64,000 nt of DNA, from assembly GCA_000611775.1 (NCBI GenBank), contig KK106981.1:6842312-6906311 (forward strand). Direction: 5' to 3'. The notes below the pieces were generated by a model. It saw only the letters and a list, made by a program, of their open reading frames with translations, did not search any database and was not told the origin of the DNA. The translations under genes and the position numbers were made by a program. The DNA is from Umbilicaria muhlenbergii (Eukaryota > Ascomycota > Lecanoromycetes > Umbilicariales > Umbilicariaceae). Below, in pieces: positions 47,484-61,000 of this stretch. Numbering within the stretch: the stretch's first letter is position 1; each line of letters begins with the position of its first letter.

Positions 47484-49126
47484 CTCACTGGTGTGGATGA
47501 ATCCAACAAGAGAGCACCCAATCCGATCACGAGCACCCAGAGCACCGCCTTCAAGCAGTGAGGTTGACGAACGATCAGAACAAGACGAATACTCTGAAGA
47601 GGACGGCGACCAAATAACGTTTTAAGACAAGCCAATCCCACCAGCGTGGTGAGAAACATTATCCCTATCCTCCTCTCAACACAAACCCTCGAAAGACCCT
47701 AGTGCACATGGTACGGCAGGGAGACACACTGAGAACAGTGAGACCGACTTGGAAACCCACCCTAGTCAGTCAGAACCTGTGGCTCCAGATAGCGAGTTGA
47801 ACTCACTATCACATATTGACGGCGAAGCGACATCAGCCACTCCCAGGCTACCTGCCATAAGTATATGACAGGTCACTACCGGTCTACATTCTCCATTGAT
47901 CGATCCGCACACTCAAAATCAACAACTAGGTCCGCTAGATTCAGCGTGAGATGACAACATGACTTTATTCCGGATTTCAGAGTTCACTGAGGAGCCAGGA
48001 GAGTGCGTCAAGACGTTCATCTGACTAGTCAAAGCCTCATTTGCAGGAGTATCTCACATCTATCCTACAACATCAGAGAAGGAGTCTGCCAAGATTCTAC
48101 TGTTGATCTTCAATACAGGGGGAGTAGCACAGGCATGGATTGATGATCAAGACAATGAGATAAGTGAGAACTGGCAGTTGCTTATGAAAGCACTGAAGTG
48201 TCAGTTCCTGAAGCAAGAAAGGAAGAATAGGAAACAGGAAGCCTTTTAAAAGCTCTTCAACCTTCAGCAAGGAGGCAGATCACTACAGGAGTATACAGAG
48301 GAGAGCTGAGAATTGAAGAGAGACCTCCTCAGTGAGATTGAATCAGAGATAGCTCAGCGTCTGATTGATGACCTGGATGATGAAATCACTCGTCGTGTGG
48401 TTGAGACTATGATGAGGAAAGGGGAGAAAAGGTTGAAGGACACAATTGATAAAATCAAGGGTGCCTCAGGGCTCAAGATGAGCAATGAAGTCACAAGCTG
48501 AAAGTCAGATGAGAAGGACTATACAAAGTAAGCAAGGTTGAATTCTTCAGAAGGTCAGTCTGACTACAAGATCTTCAGACACAGCAGATCAAAGAGTGTT
48601 ATCACATCAATGATGTGAAAATCTTCTTCCCACAAACTGAATTCAACCCTATTGGAACGTCATGAAGGTTGATAGTGAAGATCAACAAGGAAATCGAGAG
48701 AAAGGTGAATAAGTGAACGACAGAATAAATGAAGGCCAGAAAGAAAGCAGGCCTGCTGACAAATGAGCAGGAGGAAATCAATGAGCTTTCAGGCATCATG
48801 AGTAAAGACTTCTTTTCAGACAAAGTGATTTATCCCTCAGGATATGATGATGAGGCAGAATAATTATTCTGAAAGAGGAAGGTAGTAAACCTTCAGACCT
48901 GACTGAAGGGACTGAAGTCAGTATAATCATGAAGGCGTGAAAGAAAGACAGAGGGTAAGGTTCATCAGTGAGGGTGAAGCCTAAGGAGGAGGAAGTAATG
49001 ACAGCAGGAATTTATGCTAAACATACTCATGTTCTACCTGCTGTAGCAGGCTTACTGACCGGACTTATACACAAGCATCAGGAAAACATTCATTTACCTA
49101 TCATTAACACAGGCAATTCTGAATGG
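47484..49126 (+). mobile_element. Outer retroelement fossil, gag-like segment
   Basis: This plus-strand sequence resembles the gag region of an LTR retroelement (ILLLIFNTGGVAQAWIDDQD, ENWQLLMKALKCQFLKQERK). It is broken many times. The left end is not marked by an LTR and is placed only approximately, between about 47400 and 47650, where it abuts the permease gene. GC content and CpG frequency fall steadily from left to right. The element is interrupted at 49126 by copy A and continues at 55022-56168 and from 61964 to the window end. The family of this outer element is uncertain. Confidence 0.6.
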
Positions 49127-49397
49127 TGTCAGGTTTACGCCTGAACATTGAACTGAACTGAATGATCCGAATGATGTACCAAACTGAACGACCGAATGGG
49201 TTAGCGCTGGACGACTGAATGAGTTAGCGGCGATTTAGACTAGTGAGGATTTAGACGGATTTAGACTAGTGAGCACATAAAGGCTTTGATCTTCATGCTC
49301 TTTCTTCCTTTTGCTCCTTAGACTAGAATTCTTCTCTGTAGCTAAATGCCAGCTGTCAAAACACATACATTGATTCATAATCTGCATAGTTCTGACA
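49127..49397 (+). repeat. 5' LTR of copy A
   Basis: It begins TGTCAGG and ends CTGACA. It is 271 bp, and its counterpart is at 54768-55021. It still contains about ten CpG dinucleotides, while the 3' LTR has almost none. Confidence 0.88.
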
Positions 49398-49439
49398 TTA
49401 TTCTAGTCTCTTCCTTTATCTCCTGCCGCAAGGCAACCT

Positions 49440-49490
49440 GAATGAACCAGAACCAGAACCAGAACCAGAATCAGAACCAGAATCAGAACT
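49440..49490. repeat. Hexanucleotide repeat (ACCAGA-type)
   Basis: Tandem AACCAG/AATCAG units just inside the 5' LTR of copy A form a short microsatellite-like tract. A related, degenerate tract occurs at the mirrored place in copy B (about 61628-61665). Confidence 0.8.
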
Positions 49491-51224
49491 CAGTCATGAT
49501 GATCAGAGGAATCAGTAGTGAAGTCTACTCATGAATCAGAGAGTCTTTGTTGACTTCTGCAAATGATGAACAATTCACTTTGAATGAAAACCTGATTGAT
49601 CAGATCCTGATCACCTCAACTGCAGAGACCTTGATTAATCTCTTACAAGAACATTCCTTCAAAGCAATGACTGCTCTTTAACAATTAATCACTGATCATG
49701 AGCAGTCTTTGAACGAAATCAACACCATTATAAAGGCACACAAAGAACTACAAGCGGACTATGAAAGAATGAAAGACAAGAACAGAGAACTGAAGAAGAA
49801 AGTCATTGAACAAGTTGATGTGATAACATATCTTGAACAAAGAATCACAAGCACCCCCTGACCTGATTTCCCTCAACTCACAGTTGAAGGATCATTCAGA
49901 TTATTAAAGCTCCCTGATTCACTGATGTTCTTCAGTGACTGTTTAAAATATGATGAATGAGTAATGAAGATTAGAAACTACCTACTAGCAATGAATGAAT
50001 AATACTTCACTGAACAGATGAAAATAACATATGTGAAAACAAGAGTTGAGGGTGACCCTGTCAAACACATAAGGCTTTAAATGAATTCAGCATCTCAAAC
50101 AGCTTATTTGAATATTAATGAACTGCTAGAACATTTGACCTGAATCTACAGAGACTCAGATTAAAAATGTATCATCATTGATGAATTCTGCAAGCTTTAT
50201 CAAGAATTCAAAGACTTCTCATCCTTTTGAGCTGATTTTCAGTGATATGTTACTGAACTGAATGAGTTCTTTGATTCATACTGAATAGGAGAACTTCTGA
50301 ACAAGGTGAACAATATCATTCAACAACAGTTAAACATTAACAACAACAGATCTGAAAACCTTTATGAACTCATTAAGTGTTGTCAGTGAATCAATCAGAT
50401 CTTATGACTGCTTGATGCAAAGAAGATCATTAAATCTTAATTGAATTAAACACCTCTCTTCACAAGTCAAACTCATACAAGGATTGAATATTTTATTAAA
50501 ACCTTAAAATCAACTACCTGAATGATCACTGAGTCAGTTCCCTGAACACTGAACTGAACATCACACTCAAACATCATCAAAGAACAACAGATGAAGGAAG
50601 AGTGTTGTTTTAAATGCAATGAACAAAGGCACCTTGCCTTAAACTGTTTAAACAAGGACAAAAAGAAAGAGACTTCAACATCAAGATGTGTGTAATGAAT
50701 CATATTCAACTTCAACTCTGATTTTAAATCAGATTCAGGAAAAGGCGTTCTCTTATTAAAGTCATGATAAAGAACAATGATAATCCCCTTGTAATATCAG
50801 CACTGATGATCAATGAAGACATGCTGTTCACCTGAACATCATTCAAAGTGAATTGCAAGCTCACTCTGAATGAGGTTAAGCTATGAGTCAAGGCTTTACT
50901 TGATACTGAGTCAATTAAATATGCATTCATTAATGCTAACTTGACAAAGACTCTGATTGAATGATCTGAAATTGAGGCAGTATCACTGCCAAAGCCCTGA
51001 ACCTTACATGATTTCCAGAAAAAGACAGTGAAATGAGTTACACATGTGATTTATTCAATTATGAAGATCTGTGATCATTCTCAGTGACTCACCCTCATGA
51101 TGATTGTAGACATGAAAGATCTCAACATTATATTAAGACTTCTTTGAATGAATCACATCTGAATTTTAATCAACCCTGTGAACCAGGTAGTGATTTTCTC
51201 ACTGAATGAAGAACTGAACAAATA

Positions 51225-51370
51225 AATGAAATTAAACAAACAAACTGAACTGAAGAACTGAACACTGAATGAATGAACTGAACTGAAGAACTGAACATCA
51301 AATGAATGAACTGAACTGAAGAACTGAACATTGAATGAATGAACTCAATTGAACAACTGAATGATTGAAC
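51225..51370. repeat. CTGAA-rich tandem repeat in copy A
   Basis: About three imperfect units of around 40 bp, built of ACTGAA/AATGA words, lie between the protease and RT regions. A shorter reverse-complement version lies at about 59808-59890 in copy B, so the number of units differs between copies. Confidence 0.8.
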
Positions 51371-54300
51371 TTGAATCACTGAAAACTTATCAGATCCTGA
51401 AGAAATTCATTACAAAAACAGATCTTGAATCAGCTTCTGCATCAAAGAATAATAACCCCTCACATGCAGTTAATATCAAGATGATTGACACAGCACTGTT
51501 CATATTGAATATGAAGAAAAGCAACAAAATCTTTGTTATCTTTATTCAACAGATTGAGGAAGCATTGAACTCTGAATTGAAGTTAAATGAATTAAATATC
51601 AAGACAGTTCTTCCTTCTGAATATCATGACTTGATTGATGTTTTTTTTTAAAAAAACTGCAAATGAACTCTCTCTGCATCAACTTTATGATCACAAAATT
51701 GTTTTAAAAAGTGAGCAGAAGCTCAGATACACACCTTTTTATAATATGTCACATGAAGAACTAATAGCAGTGAAGAACTACATAAAAGACAACTTATAAA
51801 AAAGTTTCATTAAAGTCAGTTAATCATCAGTAGCCTCACTGATTCTGTTCATATAAAAGAAAGATGATTCTTTATGACTGTGCATCAACTACTGAAAGCT
51901 GAATTCAATTATGAAGAAAGACTGATACTCATTACCTTTGATTAAGGAAACCCTGACTCAGATTTCAAAGACAAAATACTTCATCAAGATTGATATACAA
52001 CAGGCATTTCACTGCATATGAATGAATCCTGATTCTGAAGATCTGATAACCTTTCAAACAAGGCATGATTTTTACAAATATAAGATCTTGCCTTTCAGAC
52101 TCACTAATGAATCAGTCATCTTTCAGCACTTTATTAATGATGTACTATTTGATTTATTGAATATTTATTATACAACATATTTAAATGATATCCTGATCTA
52201 TTCAGAGTTCCTGTCTGAACATTAAACTCATGTTTAAACTGTTCTAGAATGACTGAGGAAGGCAAATTTACAAACTGAAATCAAGAAGTGTGAATTTCAC
52301 AAGATTAAAACTCAATACTTAAAACTGATCATAAGATGTCATAACATCTGAGTAAACTCTGAAAAGATTATGATTATAAAGACTTGAGAAGTGCTCATCA
52401 ATTTAAAACAGCTGCAAGCATTTCTAGGTTTTTACAACTTCTACTGATGATTCATAGAGAGATATTTCAAAATCACAAAGCCTCTAATCAGACTGACAGG
52501 CAAGAACATACTCTTTAATATGCAAATTAAACAGTGTCTTCAAGCCTTTAGTGAACTAAAGAACTGACTGATTAACATGTTAATATTACAACACTTTGAC
52601 TGAACTTGAACATGTTATCTCAAATGTGATTCATCTGATCTGATATTCACAGGAGTACTATCTCAGAAAGATGATTAAAAATTAATGCATTCAGTGACAT
52701 TTTTCTTTAAGAAACTCATACTAACTGAATGCAATTATGAAATCTATGACAAGGAATTGTTGACTATCATTTAAAGTTTAAAGGATGACGTGCTGAATTA
52801 GCAGGAACAGAGAATTCAATTTAAATTTTAATTAATCATAAAACCTTGAAGTACTTTATGATGATCAAGAAACTGACTCACAGACAAGTCAAATGAGCTG
52901 AATTTCTCTCATAATTCAACTTTGTGATCATCTACTGAACAGGCAAGGAGAATGAAAAGGTGAATACACTCATTAAACACTTAAATGATCAACTAAAGAA
53001 GAATGAAGATGATGAGTGATTACAATATTAATCTTAAATCATGCTACTGAGTCACTGCTTAAACTCATGTATCATTGCTGAACAAAAGAAAAAAGCTCCT
53101 CAGCTTTTAAAATCAGTTGAACAAGCTCTGAATGATTCAGCCTTGAATGAATCAACTGAACAGGTCTTGAATAAAACTTTAAATGAGTTGATTACCTGTT
53201 ATGTGAAAGCAGATGATTTCTGTCAGGAAATTCTAAACCTATTATGAATCAAGGTAAGATATTCAACAAAGATCTCTCTTAATGACTGCACTGAGGACAT
53301 CAGCTGACTGCTTTATTAAGAACATGTATAAGTCTCAGGCATTGATAATGATTTAAATCAGAATGAATTACAACAATGATTGATTCAAGAAGCTCATGAA
53401 CAGCTGACAGTAAAACATATTAAACATTAAAAGACTCTGAAACTGCTTTCACGCTTCTACTACTGACCTTGAATGAATTGAATAATCAGTTATTTTATTC
53501 AAAACTGCCACATCTGCTGCTGAACAAAGAACATGAATGAGCAGTATCAAGGAACCCTGAAATCACTTTTAATTTCAAGTCATTCATGACAAGATATTTC
53601 ACTTGATTTGATTATCAGGTTACTTGAAAGTAAAGGATTCAACACAATCCTGACAGTCATTTACAAATTGATTAAGGAAAGACATTATATCTCTTACTCA
53701 ACAGATAAAGAAGAGGGAACATTAACTGAATACATTATTGAACTTTAAGTTGCTTCACAATGTATGAAGGTTTCATGAATTATCACAGACAATTACATCA
53801 GACTGAGGATCACAATTTGTAACATTACTTTGAAAATACCTGTGTGAATGACTCTGAATCAGATTGAAACCTTCAATCACTTTTCACCCTGAGACAGACG
53901 GGCAGTCTGAAAATGTAAATGCAAATGTTGAACAGTACCTTAAAGCATTTGTGAATTATCAACAAGATGATTGAGCAAAATGACTGTCAATGATTGAATT
54001 TACAGTCAACAATGCAGATTCTGACTTCATCAAAGTTTCATCATTCTTTGTAAATAAGAAATATCACTTTTGAATGAGCTTCAACCTTGAATGATTGATC
54101 ATCCTGCTGCTGACAAGAGAATGAATTCTGAAGGAAAAAGCTGATTTCATAATGAATCATATGAAAGCTTTACATATGATGTTATAAGAGAACATGACAG
54201 CAGCACAACTTCAGCAGAAAGACTTCACAAACTGAATTTAAATATTAATCTCAACATATCAAGTAGATGACCTGATATGATTGTTGATAAAAAACATTTA

Positions 54301-54767
54301 AACAACTCACTTGTTTAAAAAGCTGAATCACAAGAATGAAAGACCTTTTTGAATCAAGAAGAAAGTATCAACTTAAGCATATAAGCTTGAACTGCTTAAA
54401 TCAATGAAAATACATTCTGTATTTCACATCTTTTTATTATAACTCACTGTGAATGATCCTTTGCCTGAACAAATTGAGTCATCACCGCCATCAGTAATAA
54501 CTGAACAGGCTGAACTGAAATGAGAAGTTGAACAGATTAATGATAACTGTTGATGAAAAAATAGATTACAGTATAAAGTGACATGAAAAAAATACTCATC
54601 TGATAAGACCTGATATAATGCTGATGAATTCAAACACTCACCTGAACTGAAAGAGGCATTTCATGAAAGGTACTCAAATAAGCTGACTGAGTCACTGAAT
54701 ACATCAATGACAAAGCAGAAAGGTAAATGATCAGCTCACAGAGCTCATTAAATAAAAAAGAGGATAA

Positions 54768-55021
54768 TGTCAGATTTATGCTTAAACATTGAACTGAACT
54801 GAATGATCTGAATGATGTACTAAACTGAATGACTGAATGAGTGAACACTGAATGACTGAATGAGTTAGCAGCAATTTAAACTAATGAGTTTAATATATAT
54901 ACAAAGGTTTTAATCTTCATGCTCTTTCTTTCTTTTGCTTCTTAAATTAAAATTCTTCTCTGTAGTTAAATGTCAACTGTTAAAACACATGCATTAATTC
55001 ATAATCTGCATAGTCCTGACA
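54768..55021 (+). repeat. 3' LTR of copy A
   Basis: It begins TGTCAG and ends CCTGACA. It is 254 bp, preceded by a purine-rich AAAAAAGAGGATAA tract. It differs from the 5' LTR mainly by transitions and by one short length change. Confidence 0.88.
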
Positions 55022-56168
55022 GATGAAGAAGGCATGTCAGTGATTAAATGTCAAACACATAACAAATCATTCATATGCAAATTTTATAAACAAGGATTCA
55101 GTTCACCTGTCATAATAAAAAGCTTCAGATGAGCAGCTGAAAGCAGATTAAAACTGTGAACAAGAAGCTCATTTATAAAGTATCAGTTGAGAATATGTCA
55201 AGAAAGTCAGCAGTAAGCAGATCAGAAGAAAGATTATTTACAGCAAGTAATTAAAACCTGAAGCTTTCACTGTTGATGAGAGTCATATAAATTAAGCCTC
55301 AGAGGCTTTACTCAATCTGATGAATGAGGACAAGATGCACTTAGCAGAATATCATCTTAAAACCTCATCATTCACTGCTATGAATGTATCAACACAACAT
55401 CAAATGTGAACATGTCATGAACAGAAAGAAGTAAAGAAGCAGTCAAAGATGATTACTACAATCTTCACTTTAACTGCAGGAAAAGCCCTGAAGAAGAAGT
55501 TTTTAAATGTGATGATGTATAAAATCATGACCTTACTGAACTGCTGAGACAGAGATATTAAAGAGAGCCTGCTCAAGGATGATCTTCATCATGAGCATGT
55601 GCATTTACACAGCTTGTTTAACACCTTTACTGTTGTCAGTGAGTCTGTGAAAATTGAAGAACAGGTCATCATCATGAGCTGAGCTCAGAGAAGTCAACAC
55701 AAGTTGATGTGATAATCATTCAGTTCACTTAAGAGTTCTTTAACACAGCAGAATACAAGGTTCTCATGATTTTTAAAAGAGCATACTTCTTCACACATCA
55801 AGGAGTGACTGCTGAAGGTCACATTGTTTTTAATAATTCACTTTTCACATCACTTATGTTTTAATTAGAAACTATAGACAGTTTTGTATGACAAGAATTG
55901 AGAGAGAGAGAAAACTTAACACTGAAGAGCAGACAACAGCATGTTAATATTAAAGATAATCTTATTCACTTCTACAGAGATATTTAATTAATTTATAATC
56001 ATAACTCTTCTTCTTTTTTACATCTTTCTCACATCATGAACTTCTGCAGTTAATGATGTTAATCTGTTTTTCTTGCTTCATGCATCAGTCTGAATTCCTT
56101 TCACAGTGAGCATTCAGATGAGAATTATATCAAGCACAATTAACAACACTGAGTCTGTCAAAGGAAGT
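55022..56168. mobile_element. Outer retroelement fossil, middle segment
   Basis: AT-rich, broken sequence lies between copies A and B. It appears to be the continuation of the outer element after the insertion of A. No domain is recognised with confidence. Confidence 0.5.
56164..56168. repeat. Target site duplication of copy B, left
   Basis: GAAGT directly precedes the left LTR of copy B, and the same five bases directly follow its right LTR at 61964-61968. Five bases is the usual length for Ty3/Gypsy integration. Confidence 0.85.
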
Positions 56169-56411
56169 TGTCAGGACTATGCAGATTATGAATTAATGCA
56201 TATATTTTAATGACTGACATTTAACTACAGAGAAGAATTCTAATTTAAGAAGCAAAAGGAAGAAAGAGCATAAAAATTAAAGTCTTTATGTGCATGTTAA
56301 CACTCACTAATTTAATCACTGTTAACTCAATCAGTCATTCAGTTCAGTTCATCATTCAGAACATCATTCAGATCATTTAATTCAATTTAATATTTAAATG
56401 TAAACCTGACA
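56169..56411 (-). repeat. LTR of copy B (3' LTR in element sense)
   Basis: 243 bp from TGTCAGG to CCTGACA, in inverted orientation to the LTRs of copy A. It matches the LTR at 61721-61963 closely. Confidence 0.88.
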
Positions 56412-57202
56412 CTACTTCTCTCTTTATTTAATGAGCTTCATGAGCTGATTATTTACTTTTCTGCCTTATCATTGATGTATTCAGTGGCCTGATCAGCTTA
56501 TTTGAGTACTTTTTATGAAATGCTTCTTTCAGTTCAGGTGAGTGTTTGAATTCATCAGTGTTGTATCAAGTCTTGTCAGATGAGTATTTTTTTTATGTCA
56601 CTTTATACTGTAGTCTGTTTTTTCATCAACAGTTATCATTAATTTGTTCAACTTCTCATTTCAATTTAGTCTGTTCAGTTATTACTGATGGCAGAGGTGA
56701 CTCAATTTGTTCAAGCAAAGAATCATTCACAGTGAATTGTAATAAAAAGGTGTGAAATACAGGGTGTATTTTCATTAACTTAAGCAGTTTAAACTTATAT
56801 ATTTAAGTTAAAACTTTTTTCTTGATTTGAAAAGGTCCTTCATTCTTGTGATTCAACTTTTTAAATGAGTGAGTTGTTCAAATGTTCTTCATTGACAATT
56901 ATATCAGGTCTCTCACTTTATATGTTAAGGTTAATATTTAAGTTCTGTTCATGAAATTTTCTTGCTGAAGTTGTGCTGCTGTCATGTTGTCTTGTAACAT
57001 CACATGTAGAGCCTTCATATGATTCATTATGAAATCAGCTTTTTCCTTCAGAATTCATTCTTTTGTCAACAGCAGGATGATCAATCATTCAGAGTTAAAG
57101 CTCATTCAGAGATGATATTCTTTATTTGCAAAGAATGATAAAACTTTGATGAAGTCAGAATCTGCTTTGTTGGCTGTAAACTTAATCATTAGCAATCATT
57201 TA

Positions 57203-58040
57203 GTTAAATAAAATAAAAAAAAAAAAAAAAAAGATATAAAAAAAAAAAAAATAATAAAAAATAAATTAAAAAACAGAAAATAAAAAAAAAGAAAAAAAAA
57301 AAATAAAAAAAAAAATAAAATTTAAAAAAAATAACAAAAAAAAAATAAAAAAAATGAAAAAAATAATAAAAAAAAAAATAAAAAAATTAAAAGAAAAAAT
57401 TAAAAAAAAAATAAAAAAAATAAAAACAAAAATTTAAAAATAAAAAAAGAAAAAAAAAATAAATAATTAATAAAAAAAAAAAAAAAAAAAAAAATAAAAT
57501 TGAAAAATAAACAAATAAATAACAAAATAATAAAAAAAAATAAAATATCAAGTAATAAAAAAATAAAAATAAAAAAAAAATATAAAAATAAATAAAAAAA
57601 AAAAAAAAAAAAATTAAAAAAAAAAAAAAAATGAAAATTAAAAAAAAAAAAACAAAAAAAAAAGTAAAAAAAAAAAAAAAAATAAAAGAATGTAAAAAAA
57701 ATTAAAGAATAAAAGTAAAAAAAAAAAAATAAAAATAATAAATAATGAAATTATAAAAAAAATAAAAATAGTAGATAATATAAATATAAAAAAAAAAAAA
57801 ATAATAAAACAAAAAAATATAAATAATAAAAAAATTAAAAGAATAAAAAATAAATAAAATAAAAAAAAAAAAAATTAAAAAAATAAATAAAATAAATAAA
57901 AAAAAAATTAATAAAATAAAAAAAAAAAAAAAATAATAAAATAAAAAAAAAAAAAAAAAAATAAAAAGATTAAAAAAAAAAAAAAAAAAAAAAATAAAAA
58001 AAAAAAAATAAAAACAGAACAAAAAAAAAATAAAAAAATA
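57203..58040. repeat. 838-bp block of almost pure A with scattered T, G and C
   Basis: The plus strand is overwhelmingly A here, with isolated T, few G and C, and no repeated unit. The flanks on both sides align to copy A (reverse complement): the left flank to about 53980 and the right flank to about 53145. The block thus stands in place of about 835 bp of copy A. Where I compared columns at the two ends, most of the surviving non-A bases equal the base in the matching column of copy A. The block is therefore a position-preserving conversion to A, not an inserted poly-A. A poly-Phe open frame on the minus strand here is meaningless. Confidence 0.8.
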
Positions 58041-61000
58041 AATTATTAAAAGAATATTAAGCTAATTTTAAAAGATGAGAAGCTATTTAATTTTGTTAAA
58101 AAATGATACATAAGTTTAAGCAGCAGCTAAATAGCATGATTTAAAATTAATATAATAATCACTAATCATCATCATTCTTCTTTAGTTGATCACTTGAATA
58201 TTTAATGAGTGAATTCACCTTTTCATTTTCCTTGCCTGTTTGATAAATGATCACAAAGTTAAATTATAAGAGAAATTCAGCTCATTTGACTTGTCTGTGA
58301 GTCAATTTCTTGATCATTATAAAGTACTTCAGGGCTTTATGATCTGTTAAGATTTAAATCAGATCCTCTGTTTTAATCAGTTCAGTACATCATTCTTTTA
58401 AACTTTAAATGATAATCAACAATTCCTTGTCATAAATTTCATAATTGCATTCAGCTGGTATGAGTTTCTTAAAGAAAAATGTCATTGAATGAATTAATTT
58501 TTAATCATCTTTCTGAAATAGTACTCCTGTGAATAACAGATCAGATGAATCACATTTAAGATAACAAGTTCAGATTCAGTAAAAGCATAATAATATTAAC
58601 ACATTAATCAATCAGTTCTTTAATTCACTAAAGGCTTGAAGACATTATTTAATTTATATATTAAAGAGTATATTCTTGCCTGTCAGTCTGATTAAAGACT
58701 TTGTGATTTTGAAATATCTATATATAAATCATCAGTAGAAGTTAAAAAAAATTAAGAATACCTGCAACTGTTTTAAATTAATGAGCACTTCTTAAGTATT
58801 TATAATCATGATCTTTTCAGAGTTTACTCAGATGTCATGACATCTTATGATCAGTTTTAAGTATTGAGTTTCAGTCTTGTGAAATTCACACTTCTTGATT
58901 TCAGTTTGCAAATTTGCCTTTCTCAGTCATTCTAGAACAGTTTGAACATGAGTTTAATGTTCAGACAGAGATTCTGAATAAATTAAAATATCATTCAAAT
59001 ATGCTGTACAGCATGTGTTCAATAGATTGAATAATACATTGTTAATGAAGTGCTGAAAGGTGACTGATTCATTAGTGAGTCTGAAAGGCAAGACCTTATA
59101 TTTGTAAAAATCATGTCTTGTTTAAAAGGTTGTCAGGTCTTCAGAATCAGGATTCATTTATATGCAGTGAAATGCCTGTTGTATATTGATCTTGGTAAAG
59201 TATTTTGCCTTTGAAATCTGAGTCAGGGTTTCCTCAATTAAAGACAATGAGTATCAGTCTTTCTTCATAATTGAATTCAGCTTTCAGTAGTTGATGCACA
59301 GTCATAAAGAATCATCTTTCTTTCATATAAACAGAATTAATGAAGTCATTGATGATTGATTAACTTCAATGAAACCCTTTTGCAAGTTGTCTTTTATGTA
59401 ATTCTTCACTGCTATCAGTTCCTCATGTGACATATTGTAAAAAGGTGTGTATCTGAGCTTTTATTCACCCTTTAAAATGATCTTGTGATCATAGAGTTGA
59501 TGTGAAGAGAGTTCATTTGCAGCTTTTTTGAAAAAAACATCAATCAAGTCATGATATTCAGAAGGAAGAATCATCTTGATATTTAATTCACTTAACTTTA
59601 ATTCAGAGTTCAATGCTTCCTTAATCTGTTGAATAAAGATTATAAAGATTTCATTGCCTTTCTTCATATTCAATGTGAACAGTGCTGTGTCAATCATCTT
59701 GATATTAACTGCATGTGAGGGGTTATTACTTTTTAATGCAGAGGCTGATTCAGGATTTACTTTTGCAATGAATTTCTTCAGGATCTGATAGGTTTTCAGT
59801 GATTCAGGTTCAGTTGTTCAGTTTCATTCAGTCATTCAATGTTGTTCATTCATTCAGTTTCATTCATTCATTCAGTCATTCATTCAGTGGGAAAACCACT
59901 ACCTGGTTCACAGGGTTGATTAAAATTTGAGTGTGATTCATTTAAGAGAGTCTCAGTATAATGCTGAGATCTTTCATGTCTACAATCATCATGAGGGTGA
60001 GTCACTGAGAATGATCACAAATCTTCATGATTGAATAAATCACATGTGTAACTCATCTCACTGTCTTCTTCTGAAAATCATGTAAGGTTCAGAGCTTTGA
60101 CAATGATACTGCCTTAATTTCAGATCATTCAATCAGAGTCTTTGTTAAGTTAACATTAATGAATGCATATCTGGTTGACTCAGTATCAAGTAGAGCCTTG
60201 ACTCATAACTTGATCTCATTCAGAGTGAGCTTGCAATTCACTTCAAATAATGTTCAGGTGAACAGAATGTCTTCATTAATCATCAACATTAATATCACAA
60301 GGGGATTATCATTGATCTTTATCATGACTTTGATAGAGGAACGCCTTTTCCTGAATTTAATTCAAAATCAGAATCAGAATCAGATATGATTTATTACACA
60401 TGTCTTAATGCTGAAGTCTTCTTCTTTTTATCCTTGTTTGAACAGTTTAAGGCAAGGTGTTTTTGTTCATTATATTTAAAATAATGTCCTTTCTTCATCT
60501 GTTGTTCTTTGACAGCGTCTGAGTGTGATGTTCAGTTCAGTTGTTCAGTTCAGTTCAGTGTTCAGGGAACTGACTCAGTGATTGTTCAAGTAGTTGATTT
60601 TAAGATTTTAATGAAATGTTCAATCCTTGTATGAGTTTAACTTGTGAAGAGAAGTGTTTAATTCAGTTAAGGTCTGATGATCTTCTTTACATTAAACAGT
60701 CATAAAGTCTGATTGATTCATTGACAGCACTTAATGAGTTCATAAAGATCTTCAGGTCTGTCATCATTAATGTTTAATTATTGTTGAATTTTGTTGTTAA
60801 CCTTGTTCAGAAGTTCTCCTATTCAGTATGAATCAAGAAGCTCATTCAGTTCAGTAACATATTACTGAAAATCAACTCAGAAGGATGAGAAGTCTTTAAA
60901 TTCTTAATAAAGCTTGTGAAATTCATCAGTGACAGTACATTTTCAATCTGAGTCTCTGTAAATTCAGGTCAAATGTTCTAGCAGTTCATTAATATTTAAA

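Larger units (their letters stand above)
49127..55021 (+). mobile_element. Ty3/Gypsy-type LTR retroelement fossil, copy A
   Basis: This is a full-length but heavily decayed element of about 5.9 kb with LTRs at both ends, on the plus strand. Parts in order are: 5' LTR (49127-49397), gag region (about 49.5-50.7 kb) ending in a CCHC zinc knuckle (CX2CX4HX4C at about 50605-50646), protease region (about 50.8-51.2), reverse transcriptase (about 51.65-52.5, with a YLNDILIYSE version of the active-site box), RNase H (about 52.6-53.0), integrase (about 53.25-54.1), a purine-rich tract before 54768, and the 3' LTR. The order RT-RNase H-integrase marks Ty3/Gypsy. It carries dozens of breaks throughout and is dead. 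It is inserted into the outer element. The flanking 5-mers AATGG and GATGA could be a target duplication changed by two transitions. Confidence 0.88.

Noticed and set aside
47269-47625. Plus-strand frame starting inside the permease gene
   Set aside because: Its left part is antisense to permease exon 1; only the right part is likely element DNA, so it is not one gene.
57702-58022. 106-residue frame made mostly of Phe, Ile and Tyr
   Set aside because: It is a by-product of the A-rich block read on the minus strand.
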